Positions 12,341-24,659 of a stretch of 64,000 nt of DNA are shown one piece after another. The position numbers and the translations under genes are program-made. Under the pieces are notes generated by a model. It made no database searches. It had not been told where the DNA came from and saw only the letters and a program-made list of their open reading frames with translations. The stretch comes from Okapia johnstoni (Eukaryota; Chordata; Mammalia; Artiodactyla; Giraffidae): contig CM044311.1 in assembly GCA_024291935.2 (NCBI GenBank), forward strand, positions 25,300,001-25,364,000, in the 5' to 3' direction. Numbering within the stretch: the first letter of the stretch is position 1; every line of letters begins with the position of its first letter.

Positions 12341-12892
12341 TCTATTGCAGGATCAGAGATAGGTTGTAAGGGAGTAATTAGCCTCACAAATTGGGAGATG
12401 AAAAATTACAGTGACTTGAACTCGGATAGTGGCATTGGAGACTGAGAAGGCAATGGGATTCCAGGGAAATAGGAGCTAGTATTGGCAGCCTTGGTAATTG
12501 GTTGGATATGGGAGGAGTGAGGTCAAGGAAGATGAGGAGGCTTCTGGTGTAGAAAACTGTGAGTGGATGATTAGTGGTACTATTAACTGAAATAGGAAGA
12601 ATGAAAAAAGGAATTATTTGGGGAAAGAGATCACCGTGTGTTCCCTTTGTTACTTGTTGAGTTTGAGCTACTTACATTTATACACAGTAAATATTTGGAT
12701 AAATGGATCTACTTCTCAAAAAAATGTAGACGATAAGAACTTAGAGGTCATTACTATGTCAGTGAAATGACTTCCTTAAGAGTGAATGAGAAATTCGTGT
12801 AGAATGAAGAAAAATTCTGGAGCAAAATCTAAAGACTAAATTACTTAAAGAATCAATAAAAAACAAGGGGTGTTTATTGACACTAAGGCTGG

Positions 12893-13104
12893 TGATGGTG
12901 GTTTAGTCACTAAGTCATGTCCAATTCTTTTGGGACCCCGTGGACTATAGCTCCCTAGGCTCCTCTGTCCATGGGATTTCCCAGGCAAGAATATTGGAGT
13001 GAGTTGCAATTCCCTTCTCCAGGGGGTCTTCCCAACTCTGGGATTGAACCCACGTCTCCTGCTTTGGCAGGCAGTTTCTTTACCGCTGTGCCACCAGGGA
13101 TTCC
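12893..13104 (-). mobile_element. Bov-tA SINE, antisense
   Basis: The + strand shows gtttagtcactaagtcatgt through gtgccaccagggattcct, a full-length Bov-tA in reverse. Its reverse frames give the typical spurious SINE ORFs. Confidence 0.88.
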
Positions 13105-13599
13105 TGATACTAAGGCTATAAATATTTTTTTGTTTTGTTTCAAAAGGAACTGCCATCATATGAAATATATAAATAATGGCAACAATTATTTAAAGAAATA
13201 TTAAAGTTTAGTTGCCCTACAAATTACATTTTAATTACCTCATTTCCTCTACATTTAATCTTGGAAATAAAATAAATGGAAGTAGAATATTCATATCTTT
13301 TGGTGTTCATATATTTTAGATTGTAGGAGTAAAAGGCTATTTGCAAGCTTTGATGAAAGTATTTCATTTATATGAATAAAATAAATTCAATTAGAGTAAA
13401 TGATCTCAAATTTACTTGAAATTTTACTATAAGTATTCTAGAAGAGATGAAATATTTCTCCACACAGACAAATAGTTTGGAATATTAGGTTTTATAAAAT
13501 GAAGAAGAGATTTTTGAAAGTGATTTGAAATTCTCAGAAGATTGAAGAGAAGTCAAAAGAAGTATGTTTAAACTAACTTTATTATTTATTACTTTTAAG

Positions 13600-13725
13600 G
13601 TGTTTGGAATTTAAATGCACAAAAGGGAAAAAATATTCAGCTTCACTTTCAAGAATTTGACCTGGAAAATATTGCAGATGTAGTTGAAATCAGAGACGGT
13701 GAAGGAGATGATTCCTTGTTCTTAG
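13600..13725 (+). CDS. TMPRSS15: TMPRSS15 exon, CUB domain 2, middle part
   Basis: After gt completes Cys, the frame reads VWNLNAQKGKNIQLHFQEFD, then LENIADVVEIRDGEGDDSLF. The QLHFQEFDLE..DVVEIRDG pattern is the central CUB signature (hydrophobic strand, then acidic D-x-V-E-I-R-D-G loop). The acceptor is acttttaag ending at 13599; the donor gtaagt starts at 13726. The last base g is phase 1 and makes Ala with ct of the next exon. Confidence 0.96.
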
Positions 13726-13782
13726 GTAAGTCTCCAGTTTATTGTGAAAGTTGTATGGCTCAAGACAGACTGATGGAGAGAG

Positions 13783-13997
13783 AAAATGAAAGTGAAAGTC
13801 GTTGAGCTGTGTCCGACTCTTTGCCACCGCATGGACTGTAGCCTGCTAGGCTCCTCTGTTCATGGAATTCTCCAGGCAAGAACACTGGAGTGGACAGCTG
13901 CTCCCTTCTCCAGGGGATCTTCCCAACCCAGAGATCGAACCCAGGTCTCCCGTACTGCAGGCGGCTTCTTTACCAGCTGAGCTACCAGGGAAGCCCA
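13783..13997 (-). mobile_element. Bov-tA SINE, antisense, close to exon
   Basis: Full Bov-tA in reverse from aaagtgaaagtcgttgagct to gagctaccagggaagccc. Near-perfect flanking repeats (atggagagagaa before, atggaaagagaa after) mark the insertion. It lies about 60 bp downstream of the exon ending at 13725. Confidence 0.9.
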
Positions 13998-15174
13998 TGG
14001 AAAGAGAATTTCTCAATACATGTAGTCACTTTTTCACAAAGAGCAAAGTGAAAACACCACCGAAGAATAACACATCAAATTGTGTGTGGCATTTCCAGTA
14101 TGGGGAGCGTTCACAATGATGACAGAAAAATATTCTTGAGAATTCTTGGAAAACCAGGATTCACAGTTTTGAGTCAGCAGGTGCTAGTGATACTAACTTA
14201 CTATAATAAGCCTTATACTTTAGAGTCTAAACGCCAAGAATATCCATTATGCAGTTTTCTATTCTATGCATTATGTATACATTGTATGCCCAAAGATAAC
14301 TATATTAATACATTTTATTTCATTTCAAACTGAAGGATCAATTATGTTTATTATGCAAAATTTTAAAATGATATTTACTTTGTGTTTCACTATTACTTTG
14401 ACTGTGTCTCTAGTACTAGCTGCTTCTATATAAATATCCAAGAATGAGTCAAAAATTGATCAAATTGATTCTTCCCAATCATTTATTGATCATTAATTTT
14501 TAATAGACATGGAGGGAAAGTGTACTATTCAAGAAGTTATTACACCTAGATCATAAATACCTTTTAACATAATAAAGTTCTATGAAATAGAATGACTAAT
14601 ATTAAACAACTACCAACTTTTAAGAAAGAAGTGTCTCTTGATAAGTCATGCATTGAACTATGAAAACACATGAAATGTCAACTGGAATGCAAAAACAGCA
14701 CACTTTTCGCAAGTGTTTTATCTAACTGTGCTTTGTGCCTTGTGCTCAGTCATGTCTGACTCTCACAAGCCTCCCGGGAGAAGAGAGCCACACACAGAAC
14801 AAGTAACAGTGAAAGTCTCGGTAGACTATGGTGCCTTGTACCAGCAAGAACTGAGGAACTTCAAGTTTGATTTTCAATACAGTTATCAATGCAGTTTGAG
14901 TAGTTTTTCCATTTTCACTTTGTGTTGTCTTTCTAATAAAAATTTCTGTTCTCGTGATCTAGGAATAATCAGTTTTTATCATGTCACCTCTTAGTATTTC
15001 CATCAATCACTGAAAAGTAAATGAGAATTCCAAAAGGATCTCATAATCAGTGTTTCCAAATTTATCAGCACGAAACTCTTTTGATACAGAATCACTTTCA
15101 AGTATTCCAGTATATAAAATATTTAACACAATGAATGTATTTTTAAATTAACTGAAGCCAGTACTTTTAAATAG

Positions 15175-15282
15175 GTCTTCCTTTGTGGCTCAGCTAGCTG
15201 GAAAAGAATCTGCCTGCAATGCGGGAGACCTGGGTTCGACCCCTGTGTTTGGAATATCCCCTGAAGAAGGGAAAGGTTACCA
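15175..15282 (+). mobile_element. Bov-tA head fragment, sense
   Basis: It has tRNA-derived head and early body only: cttcctttgtggctcagcta, ctgcctgcaatgcgggag, gggttcgacccc. It stops at aaaggttaccaa; the distal BovA part is absent. Confidence 0.8.
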
Positions 15283-15877
15283 AGAGGATTTTATTGTTTA
15301 TGAAGCCCTGTAGCCCTAGGGATTAGAGGGGGAAAAATTGAATACCACCATTTAGGTCTACATTATCTGTCTCTAATATATCTTTCAGATAAAGTTAGTG
15401 ATTCAATTTATAAAAAAATATCAAATGAATTTAAACAAAAATTTATTAAAAAGGCAATTGATTTACTAAGATAAAAATTTAGACTAAATTTATTGAGACG
15501 AAGATTGTAAAAATTTATTTATAGTCTCCATTATTTTATAAAGGTCTTTAAAAGGAGGCAAATAATTTTCTGGGGTAGCATGAGCTTTGAATAATACTGG
15601 TGCTAAGTCAGACAATATTATGAGCAATTTCATCATTAAATTCTAGAGCTGCAGAAACCTTAAGTAATACCGGAAAAGATCAACAGAGAAGTTGGCTTTC
15701 TTAGAAGCAGTGTCTAGAATATAAGAGAATGTACACGTTTACCTATGTGTGGGTGCTTCTTGAGCAAGCCTCGCTGAATGTTGCATATGTCTGGGAGACA
15801 GAATTAAGAAAAAGGATACATTTCCTTCTAGAGTCAAATGATTGTCTCACTGATTATCCCATTTTCTTTGGGAGCAG

Positions 15878-16018
15878 CTGTGTACACAGGCCCTGGTCCA
15901 GTAAAGGATGTGTTCTCAACCACCAACCGAATGACTGTACTTTTTATCACTGATAATACGTTGGTAAAACGGGGATTTAAAGCAAATTTCACTACTGGCT
16001 ATGGCTTGGGGATTCCAG
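15878..16018 (+). CDS. TMPRSS15: TMPRSS15 exon, CUB domain 2, last part
   Basis: Split codon g|ct gives Ala, then VYTGPGPVKDVFSTTNRMTV and GFKANFTTGYGLGIP. YTG..V.STTNRMTVLF and GFKANF are the C-terminal CUB strands. One sequon (NFT) is visible. I chose the acceptor at 15877 rather than the AG at 15874 because the latter would add an extra Ala that the family lacks. Only two cysteines are present in this CUB domain, as I recall for human CUB2. The donor gtaagt starts at 16019; phase 1. Confidence 0.95.
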
Positions 16019-16516
16019 GTAAGTAGGCATGGGATTACATGCTGCCTTATAAATTTTGGAGCCAAACAATAGAAACAGCCAGAATTTAATTTTAGTGTTT
16101 GCATTCTAGCACATTCATTCATTTTTTCTCATCTTAAAGGAGAGTTTCTTCCTTCCTTTACACCTGATTAACCACTAACTGACTATGCTTAAAGCAGGGA
16201 CTCGACACAGGTTTTTCAGCAGACCTATTCGCACTTCTCTGCTATGTAAGGAGTTGTGCATCTTGTACACTGAAGAGGGCCATTTTAAACTGTAAAGGGA
16301 GGCTTCTTGGCACTGTGAGGAAGGAGGATTGTCCATCACGTTCCTTTTGCCAAGAACATTTTCAGAGAACAGCAGGAAAACAAGCAAATGAGCTGTTTCA
16401 ATGCCAACAACATCCAATTAAAAAATTAACATCAACCTCTTGGAGACAGACAGTGTGAAAAGGCACGGCCATGAAGGCAGAAGGAATTTGATGCTAATAT
16501 TTGCTGGAATGCACAA

Positions 16517-16728
16517 CCTTTTTGGTGGCTCAGATGGTAGAGTCTGCCTTTAATGCAGGAGACCTGGGTTCGATCCCTGGGTAGGGAAGATCCCCTGGAG
16601 AAGGGAACGGCAACCCACTCCAGTATTCTTGCCTGGAGAATCCTATGGACAGAGGATCCTGGCAGGCTACAGTCCATGGGGTCTCCTAGAGTCGGACATG
16701 ACTGAGCAGCAAACACTTTCACTTCACA
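16517..16728 (+). mobile_element. Bov-tA SINE, sense
   Basis: Complete element from ctttttggtggctcagatgg with box-B-like gggttcgatccc to gtcggacatgactgagcagc. The body is close to consensus, suggesting a fairly young copy. Confidence 0.9.
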
Positions 16729-16940
16729 CTTTTTACAACCTTCTTACCCTATATTTTTTATTACATCCGTAACATAATCAGCAGGGAAAACAAAATTGTG
16801 ACCTGCCTGCTTATCATGGAGAGACATAGATATAGTTTTTGATGTAGATATAGATACAGATATTTTCATTCATATATGTGAGATTTAACTCTGAATTCAG
16901 TGTTCTAAAGAGAATTTTTATGGCTTGTTTCTCCCCCTGA

Positions 16941-17226
16941 TGGAGAAGGCAATGGCACCCCACTCCAGTACTCTTGCTTGGAAAATCCCATGGACAGAGG
17001 AGCCTGGTAGGCTGCAGTCCATGGGGTCACTAAGAGTCAGACACGACTGAGCGACTTCACTTTCACTTCACTTTCACTTTTCACTTTCACGCATTGGAGA
17101 AGGAAATGCCAGCCCACTCCAGTGTTCTTGCCTGGAGAATCCCAGGGACGGGGGAGCCTGGTGGGCTGCCGTCTGTGGGGTTGCACAGAGTCGGACACGA
17201 CTGAAGCGACTTAGCAGCAGCAGTAG
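16941..17226 (+). mobile_element. BovA2 SINE (dimer), sense
   Basis: Two BovA monomers are joined by a cacttcactttcac linker, the first from tggagaaggcaatggcaccc, the second from tggagaaggaaatgccagcc. It ends in a short AGC tail. A 10-bp target duplication, ctccccctga, is at 16931-16940 and 17227-17236. Confidence 0.9.
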
Positions 17227-19159
17227 CTCCCCCTGAACTATGATTTTTTAAAATACCTCTGCCCCACCACTTAGTGGTTCTCTAGGTGGAAATATGTCAG
17301 GAAGACCGAATACACGTGGCTTCCTGCATCTATATTTCCCTTCCATAGGAAATTGTGGTCAGTAGGTCTTTAATTAGAATGTCTAGAAAAGATGTAGGAT
17401 TGTAGTATTGCTCATCATCTGGCCTATTCTCTAATACTAGAATCATCTGTACAAATATCTGTTCCTCTACTCACAACTTAGACCTCATCCTAGAAAGCTG
17501 TGTGCTTTGAACATTACTGCAAACGTGAAAAGTGACCTGTAGCTTATCTATCCTCTGGCCCTGAATATGTCATAACAATTGTCACTGTCCAAGCTACTCG
17601 GATGGGAGTAAGTGGTAGCTTAGAAAATGATGCTATTCTTCTGGAATTTGTGATTGGTATTAGATATACCTACTTAGGATTTATAAGCAACACTGACATG
17701 AATCAACCAAAAAATCCACTAGTGAAGTAAATAAACAAAACATCAATTAGGGAAGTAAACAAACAAAAACATTAAGGCCTATGAAAGAATATGCAGCACC
17801 AAAGAAAAGGAATAAAGGCTTTAGAGCAACTGAAGATTAGAATGTATCTCAAAAAAGAGTACATGAAAAATGAGAAACATATAGAAAGGAATATGATTTG
17901 CATTGATTTTAATTTACAAAGAAAATTATTTATTTTAAATTATATTTATAATTATCTTTCAAAATAGCAAAAAAAGAAAATATATTGATATGAAAATCTA
18001 AATAGATGCTTGTGTAAATATAATGTGTAAGATATATAGAGTGATATCGATAGATATGATGCATACAAAATCAGAAACTAACTTAGGAGATAATTAAATC
18101 ACTGCTTTGGAAAGTAGTAATCAAGGCAATTTTGAGACCCCCTGTTTTGAATTTAGTCACTTTTTTATCCCTATGGCCTATTCTCTTCTTTGAGAAGAGG
18201 AATTTCTTGTTGAAACGCTACCACAACCAAATTATTATTTCTGACTCCATCAGAGGTTTTTGGTAATGATGTGAACTTCCAGATTTGTGGTCAATCATAT
18301 ACCTATTCAAACACTCTGACACCGAAACACCGCATTCTCACAAAAGCATGATCAAAGTCAAAAATGATCGGTAAAGTGGTGGAAATATGTGGAAGTCTGT
18401 GATGTGCGCACAGGAAAAACGCCAACCCACAGACTGAAAGTGATAGTCATTCCCAGAGGAAGAGAGCCAGTTAAAACTAACACTGAAAGTTATGATAGGA
18501 AAATACAATATAATTTCCAGATCTGATTAAAGTGTCTGAAAAATCATGAAATATGATTGCTTACTGTAAAAATTTATAAGTAGGAATCAGTGTTAGAACA
18601 TTTCATACTAAAATTTTAAATTTTTAAAGGAAAGTTTTCATAAAATTTTAAAGGAGCATAAGCAGAATCAGTTTTTAAAGATGTTATAAACCAGTTCAGC
18701 TTTATATTTTAGTCATTTCAGGATGAATATTTTAAAACAGTGGAGTGATATTTCCAAGTTTTCAAGGAGAAACTTCTGCAATAAAGAAAATGTATGACAT
18801 CAGTATCATTTGTATTTGAATGAAATACAATTATGTGCTTGGTTCTCTATTTTAAAATAAAGCAAGAAAATGCCTAGTAGTTACTCTCTTGGAGAGGTGG
18901 GCTTCCCAACTTTTTTCCAAAGATGTCATGGAAGGAACTTTTGAGAAGTACTACATGCTTTTAAAATTTATTCTAGTTATATTTATTTGTTATTACAATA
19001 AAAATCATTTTTCAATGCTTATTTCCAGTGAGTATAAAACACAAAATAAACTAAAAACTTGTAGCATATTATATTAACTACAAATTGAGTTATTATCTGT
19101 TTAATATTGTCCCATGTCTATTCACCAAATTAAAATGAACTTCAGTTTTTTCTACTTTC

Positions 19160-19745
19160 TTTTTTCATTGAAGTATAGTTGATTTATAATATTGTGTTAT
19201 TTTCACATATATAGTGGAGTGATTCATTTATATGTTACATATATTATATATATTCCTTTTCAGATTCTTTTCTCTTATAGGTTATTACAAAATATTGAGC
19301 ACAGTCTCCTGTTCTGTACAGTAGGTCCTTGTTGATTTTCTATTTCATATATAGTAGTGTTCATGTTAATCTTAACCTCCTAATTTATCCCTCTCTCTAT
19401 CCCACTTTCCCCTTTGATAACAGTAAGTTTAATTTCTATGTCTGTGAGTCTCTTTCTGTTTTGTAAATAAGTTCATTTGTATTAGTTTTTTTAAATTTTT
19501 TTAAAGTTTTTGTTAGCGTATAGTTGATTTACAGTGTTGGGTCAGTTACATAGAAAATAATAAAGACACTATCAGAAAATAATAGAGCTCATCAATGAAT
19601 TTGATTAAGTTCCAAGATACACAATTAATACACAGAAATCTTTTGCATTCTTATAGACTAACAACAAAAGATCAGAAAGAGAAATTAAGGAACCAATCCC
19701 ATTTACCATCTTACCATTGCACCAGAAAGGATAAAATATGTATCA
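19160..19745. mobile_element. L1 fragments in mixed orientation
   Basis: 19160-19480 is an artiodactyl-type L1 3' end in antisense (tgaagtatagttgatttata, acagtaggtccttgttgatt). A second, truncated antisense 3' end starts at about 19490 (gtatagttgatttacagtgt). From about 19556 to 19745 a sense piece resembles L1 ORF2 (tccaagatacacaattaata, then acaacaaaagatcagaaaga). The order implies nested or rearranged insertions. Confidence 0.75.
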
Positions 19746-21301
19746 TTATTTTAGAGTCCACGTAGAAGTAATGTCATATGATACTGGTCTTTCTCTGACT
19801 GAAAATTACTACATTTTTAAAGAAATGAAGATGAACTGTAAAACCAATTGAACTGATGAGATTAAGAAAACTAATACCTGTAACCAATAAGGGAGTGAAT
19901 TTATCCAAAAGGTAATTATTGACCAGCTATCATCTGCAAAAATGAAAACATCTTGAAACAAAATTTTGAAGAAATAGTAGGTCTTTAAGCCATATTCTAA
20001 ATTGTAAAGGAAAAGAGAGGAAAGAATTATAAAGAGAATAGGTTGGGGAAAGGAAGGCAGCAACATCTCTCTCATCAAAAATATTACAGTTGCTGGCTTT
20101 ATTCGAGTCTTCTAATAAAGTAAATACATTAGGACTTTGGAAAATATTACAAGCAATTTCTAGTCAAGATAAAAGCCAAAAGAACCTCTATGGCTTACAA
20201 CACAAAATAGATAGGAGATTTATGGCCTAGGTATAGTTTTTATTTGTTTGCCCTTTTGAAAGATTTCAGTTACTATGATAATGTTATTTAGACAATAAAT
20301 CATTTAGAGAAAATTGCCTGGATTGAAGCTAAAATGGAGTCTTCCATGACCATCACTCTGTGTTGACTATGTTGAGAACGTGGTGTCACATTCCTCTTGG
20401 CCAGGGACGTATGCTGCTAGGGACTAGAAAATGGAGTGACTGAGTCATTATCAACATACTCTTCTCCCAGAGGGATTGTTTTACACCAAAGGGTTGAAAA
20501 GCCATTACAGACAGAGTGAACTGGCAGGGGCGGCTAATCACACTGGTAGTGCAAGGAGAGGTTAGGCCCGCACATCTTCATGCTGGTGTCTTGCTTTCCT
20601 GGTCAATTTAGGAAAAAAGGAGCAAAGGAATATCACAATATGCAGCATGAATGTGTTTCATTTATCTTCTAAGATATTTTAGGTGCACCTTCCAAAGCAC
20701 TTAATTGGCATGTAAAACTATTGTACAACATATTTTTTTGTATCTCCTTTCTGTATCTTAGTTTTCACATTTTATTTACATTAAACTAGAGTATAAGAAA
20801 TAGGATTTATTAAGATCACTCTCCTCTGAATGTCCCCTCATTGCTCTTTTCTGAATCTCAGAGTCTTAATTTAGAACTCAGTAGTGCTTATCTGGCAACT
20901 ATGGAAGTGGCAGCTGATTACATTTAGGGGTTCAGCACCCTCCACAGATTGAGTGGCGTGTGCCTTAGAGATCAGTTCAGTTCCGTTTAAAACCAGGCAT
21001 ATGTTGATTAAATGAGGCAGGGCTATTGGAGACTTCATAGAAAGGAGAAGGAGAAATTCAGTTCTTAGCAATATTTCTTTTTGTGTCTCTCACTATGGGC
21101 ATAAAATGATCAGAAATAGACTCCAGAGGCCACAGAGAGTTAAACTTTTGGATTAAATTCTTGAAGTCGACTTGTTACATGCTGCAAAGAATCAGAATCC
21201 AGTTTATGTACATAAAGGGAAATTTTGAAACAATTTATTTAAATTTCTCAGAATTTGTCATTTATTTTCAGTTCAGCAGCAGTAGATTATTTTTTCCCAT
21301 T

Positions 21302-22501
21302 TGCCAGAGTCCTGCTCCAGCTGGTCCAGGGGTTCCCTCAGGATGGACGGCGTCGGCGAAAGGAAGAGAAGACACAGCAAGTCTCAGCGTCTCCTAGTGT
21401 CTCCTAACTTTATTTTTTCCAAGGCAGCTTTTATATCTTTAGTTGTACATAGAGGAGAATGTAAAATGTAGAGTCATGCCAATTCAGCTCAATGGGTCAG
21501 CAGTTTTTTGACCCTTATGGAAACCAGGATACCGTTTGTATATCTTAACAAAGTTTCACTTTGTTTACATCATCTTCTGGCCTGGAGGCCTGTTAACATT
21601 TTGTAACTCTTTGCTGATAAGCGTTGGTCAGCCAGAACACTTTTTAAAGGTATTCTTGTATCAGGCCCAGAACGTACCAGAGCTACATTTTTTAAAGAAT
21701 ACAGGCACAGTGATTTATGACAAAGGAAGGATTCATTAACTCAAAGTTTCAAAGTAAAACCTGTTTTTTATAATCTATCTTTTGCCTTGAGCTTAAGGGA
21801 AAAGAATGTGGTACCATAAAGTCATGGTATGGCAGGCTGAAACAATGTAGCACCAAGGTCAGTTCTTTTTACAAAAATCACCAGCTATATTAACAACTGT
21901 CTTATTATTTTCATATTAAGGCTAAACCTTTATTTTTATAAGTCTCTACCTACTATACCTTTATTACATAGGCTCAGGGCGTTAAGAGCAAAAACATAGC
22001 AAGTAAATATAGACCGAATAACAGTTTTATAAAGTAATATTTTTTATGTGTTTCCAATAGGCTTTTTCCCCCTCGAAGGGCTCTGTGCCCATTGGGGCCT
22101 TTTATGCGTTCAGGCTCTCAATGCTGTTTATTGTTGAGGAGTAGTCATGTATACTAGTTCTAAAGGTACAGGCACATTTGTCAAGCAAACTAAGATGCTA
22201 GCAAAAGGAGCTTAGATTAAAATACTCTTTTTTATGAATAATCTTACAGAGTGCCAGCATTCGGGGGGCATGTTGATTAGAGTTTTAAATTGACCTGGTT
22301 AGGAAAGGATCAGGGAAGGCCTTCTGCCTAAGTCACAGAAATTAGGGAGCAGTCTATTATAGCAAGCATCAGAAAGATATCATCTTTAAGGTGAGCGCCA
22401 AGGCAGCTTATCGAAATCCTTGAGGCCTGAGTTGCCTTGCTCGTCAGTTCTTCTCCTCATGACCTTGTCATGGGTGGGATCTCGTGTGCTGGCTCCCGGC
22501 A
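21302..22501 (-). mobile_element. Solo LTR of a ruminant endogenous retrovirus (BTLTR1-like)
   Basis: The segment begins TG and ends CA and is flanked by a perfect 6-bp target duplication, cccatt, at 21296-21301 and 22502-22507. A 6-bp duplication fits class II (betaretrovirus-like) endogenous elements. Read on the - strand it starts tgccgggagccagcacacga, which I recognise as the start of a common bovid LTR, and has an AATAAA near its far end (about 21409-21414). Length is 1200 bp. No gag, pol or env-like frame is seen, so it is a solo LTR left by recombination. Family name is from memory. Confidence 0.82.
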
Positions 22502-23765
22502 CCCATTCAGCATTTTTTTTAATCCAACAGACTCATCTTATGAAGATAAGATAATTTTTATCTTTTCATTTGGTGTAACACTAACAGCTTTGGCTAGAGC
22601 AGGAAAAGGAACTACAATCTTCAGATATTTGCACATGCTTTCATTCATATTTTTATTAAGTTATTTAAATTTTAGTTCAATGGATACATTCTTTTTGAAT
22701 TAAATATAGCCTGGCTATACCAGTAAAAGAGTAAAATTATTAATAAATTATCGATGATTAAATTATTGGCGTTTAAAACTCATTTTAACCTAATGACTTT
22801 AAAAATCTATGAAAACAAAATAATGGGATAATTTAAAAATAACTAGTGGTGACTAACATTCTGTAAGTATATTAAGATATTTGATTATGGATACAAAATT
22901 AGGCTGTCAGCTTTTAAAATAAATGTAATATATATTAAAATATAGATTTAAAATAGAAGATATAAATTCAACACATGTATACATACAAATACCTCCAATT
23001 ATTGCTGTGAGATACCTGGAGGAAAGCATTAGGTAGGATTTCTTGCTTTATCTGGAGAAGAAAATAGCACAACCAGCACATAGAAGTATCAATGACAAGG
23101 ATGACCTCTAAGTGTTACTACTTTTACTATTAAGGATAAAATTTATTCTGCATTCAGTGTGTTCATATTGGCACAGTAAATACATTCAATTTTTTTTAAA
23201 ATGATTCTCATGATATACCTAAGACATAAGCAGTATTTATCCCACTTATATCAAACAAACTGAGTTTCTAAAAGATTAATTTATTTGTCAAAGGTCAAAA
23301 ATAAATAAAAAGAAAATGTTTAAATTGAAGGTCAAATCAGCCACATGATTTCAGAGCTTATGTTTTAACCTGCACCCAAATTCAAACAAGTAGATTTTAT
23401 CTTCATCATTCATAGAATTGATTTTTACTTTTCAAGTCAATAGTTATCATCAGCCAATCAACTGTCTATTTTTTAAATGTATTTTTTGAAATCATACTTT
23501 TAGTGATTTCTTCATATTGTATTTATTACTAATGTGCATGCTGAGTTTTGAGGCATATCCACTTATCTAATACAAATTAATTCACTTAACATTTAACAAA
23601 TATCTACTAATTTCCTACTTTGTTCCAGTCATTTTGTCAAGTCCTAGGCATGTAAAAATGAAGAAGCAAGGCATATAGATATTACAGCTAGTAACTTATA
23701 GATTCAATTTAATGAATGGACTCAATGAGAGCATTAATAGAAAAAGCTTTACTTTCACCCATCTT

Positions 23766-24350
23766 TGTTGTTGCTCAGTTACTCAGTCATGTCCAATCCT
23801 TTGTGATCTCTTGAAGCAACACACCAGTCTTTCTCGTCCTTTTCTATCTCCCAGAGTTTGCTCAAACTCATGTCCATTGAGCCATTGATACCTTCCAACC
23901 ATCTCATCCTTTGTCATCCCCTTCTCCTCCTGCCTTCAATCTTTCCAAGCATCAGGGTCTTTTCCAATGACTTAGCTTTTCACATCAGGTGGCCAAAGTA
24001 TTGGAGCTTCAGGATCAGTCCTTCTTATGAATATTCAGGGTTGATTTCCTTTAGGATTGACTGGTTTGATCTCCTTGCTGTGTCCAAGGGACTCTCAAGA
24101 GTCTTCTCCAGTACCTCAATTTGAAAGCATCAGTTCTTCTGCACTCAGCCTTCTTTACGGTCCAGCCTTTCATCTGTACATGACTACTGGAAAAATCATA
24201 GCTTTGACTATACAGACATTTGCCAGCAAAATAATGCCTCTGCTTTTTAATACACTGTCTAGGTTTGTCATAGCTTTTCTTCCAAGGAGCAAACATCTTT
24301 TAATTTCATGGCTGCAGTCACTATCTGCAGTGATTTTGGAGCCTAAGAAA
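23766..24350 (-). mobile_element. BovB LINE 3' part, antisense
   Basis: In reverse it encodes fragments of the BovB reverse-transcriptase C-terminal region: WTVKKAECRRTDAF and LRYWRRLLRVPWT are seen in - frames, with stops and shifts. The 3' end is near 23766 (gctcagttactcagtcatgt on the + strand). It is 5'-truncated and older than the copies at 26845 and 39430 judging by divergence. Confidence 0.85.
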
Positions 24351-24659
24351 AGCCTCTTCACACCCAACTGCTATTTCCTTTCTCAGAAAATCCAGACTCC
24401 ACGTGGCCCCAATGGAGATTCTAATATCAGGATGTAGCTACTCCTCCCAAGCCACAATCAGAAAACAACTCAAGGGTAGCAAACCCCTCTTTTCCAGTGA
24501 GATGAGGGCTCCCCCAGAGCAAAACTCTATAAGAATAAACAAACATTTCCAGGAAACATAGTTCTCACTCCCTTTAAACAACGAATATTTCAAGTAGACA
24601 TCTTTTGCACAACTCAAATTCTGGAAGCAACCACCATATGTACCCTGATCCTCTCTTGC

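Larger units (their letters stand above)
10014..13599 (+). other. TMPRSS15: TMPRSS15 intron (CUB2 a/b), 3.6 kb
   Basis: Phase-1 intron. It holds a perfect 54-bp tandem duplication, an old antisense L1 segment (about 10500-10990), two antisense Bov-tA copies and a short BovA tail. The stretches 11290-12280, 12340-12890 and 13110-13599 show nothing I recognise. Confidence 0.85.
13726..15877 (+). other. TMPRSS15: TMPRSS15 intron (CUB2 b/c), 2.2 kb
   Basis: Phase-1 intron. An antisense Bov-tA begins only about 60 bp after the donor. A short antisense SINE-like piece (about 14733-14763) and a partial sense Bov-tA head (15175-15282) follow. I recognise nothing in 14000-14730, 14770-15170 or 15285-15877. 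Confidence 0.85.

Noticed and set aside
15838..16026. Start codon at 15838 for a separate small protein
   Set aside because: Sequence before 15878 does not resemble the family and precedes an AG acceptor; the coding part is an internal CUB exon.
16517..16600. tRNA-like box-B sequences (gggttcgatccc) in this and other SINE heads
   Set aside because: These are tRNA-derived SINE heads joined to BovA bodies, without a complete cloverleaf of a functional tRNA gene.
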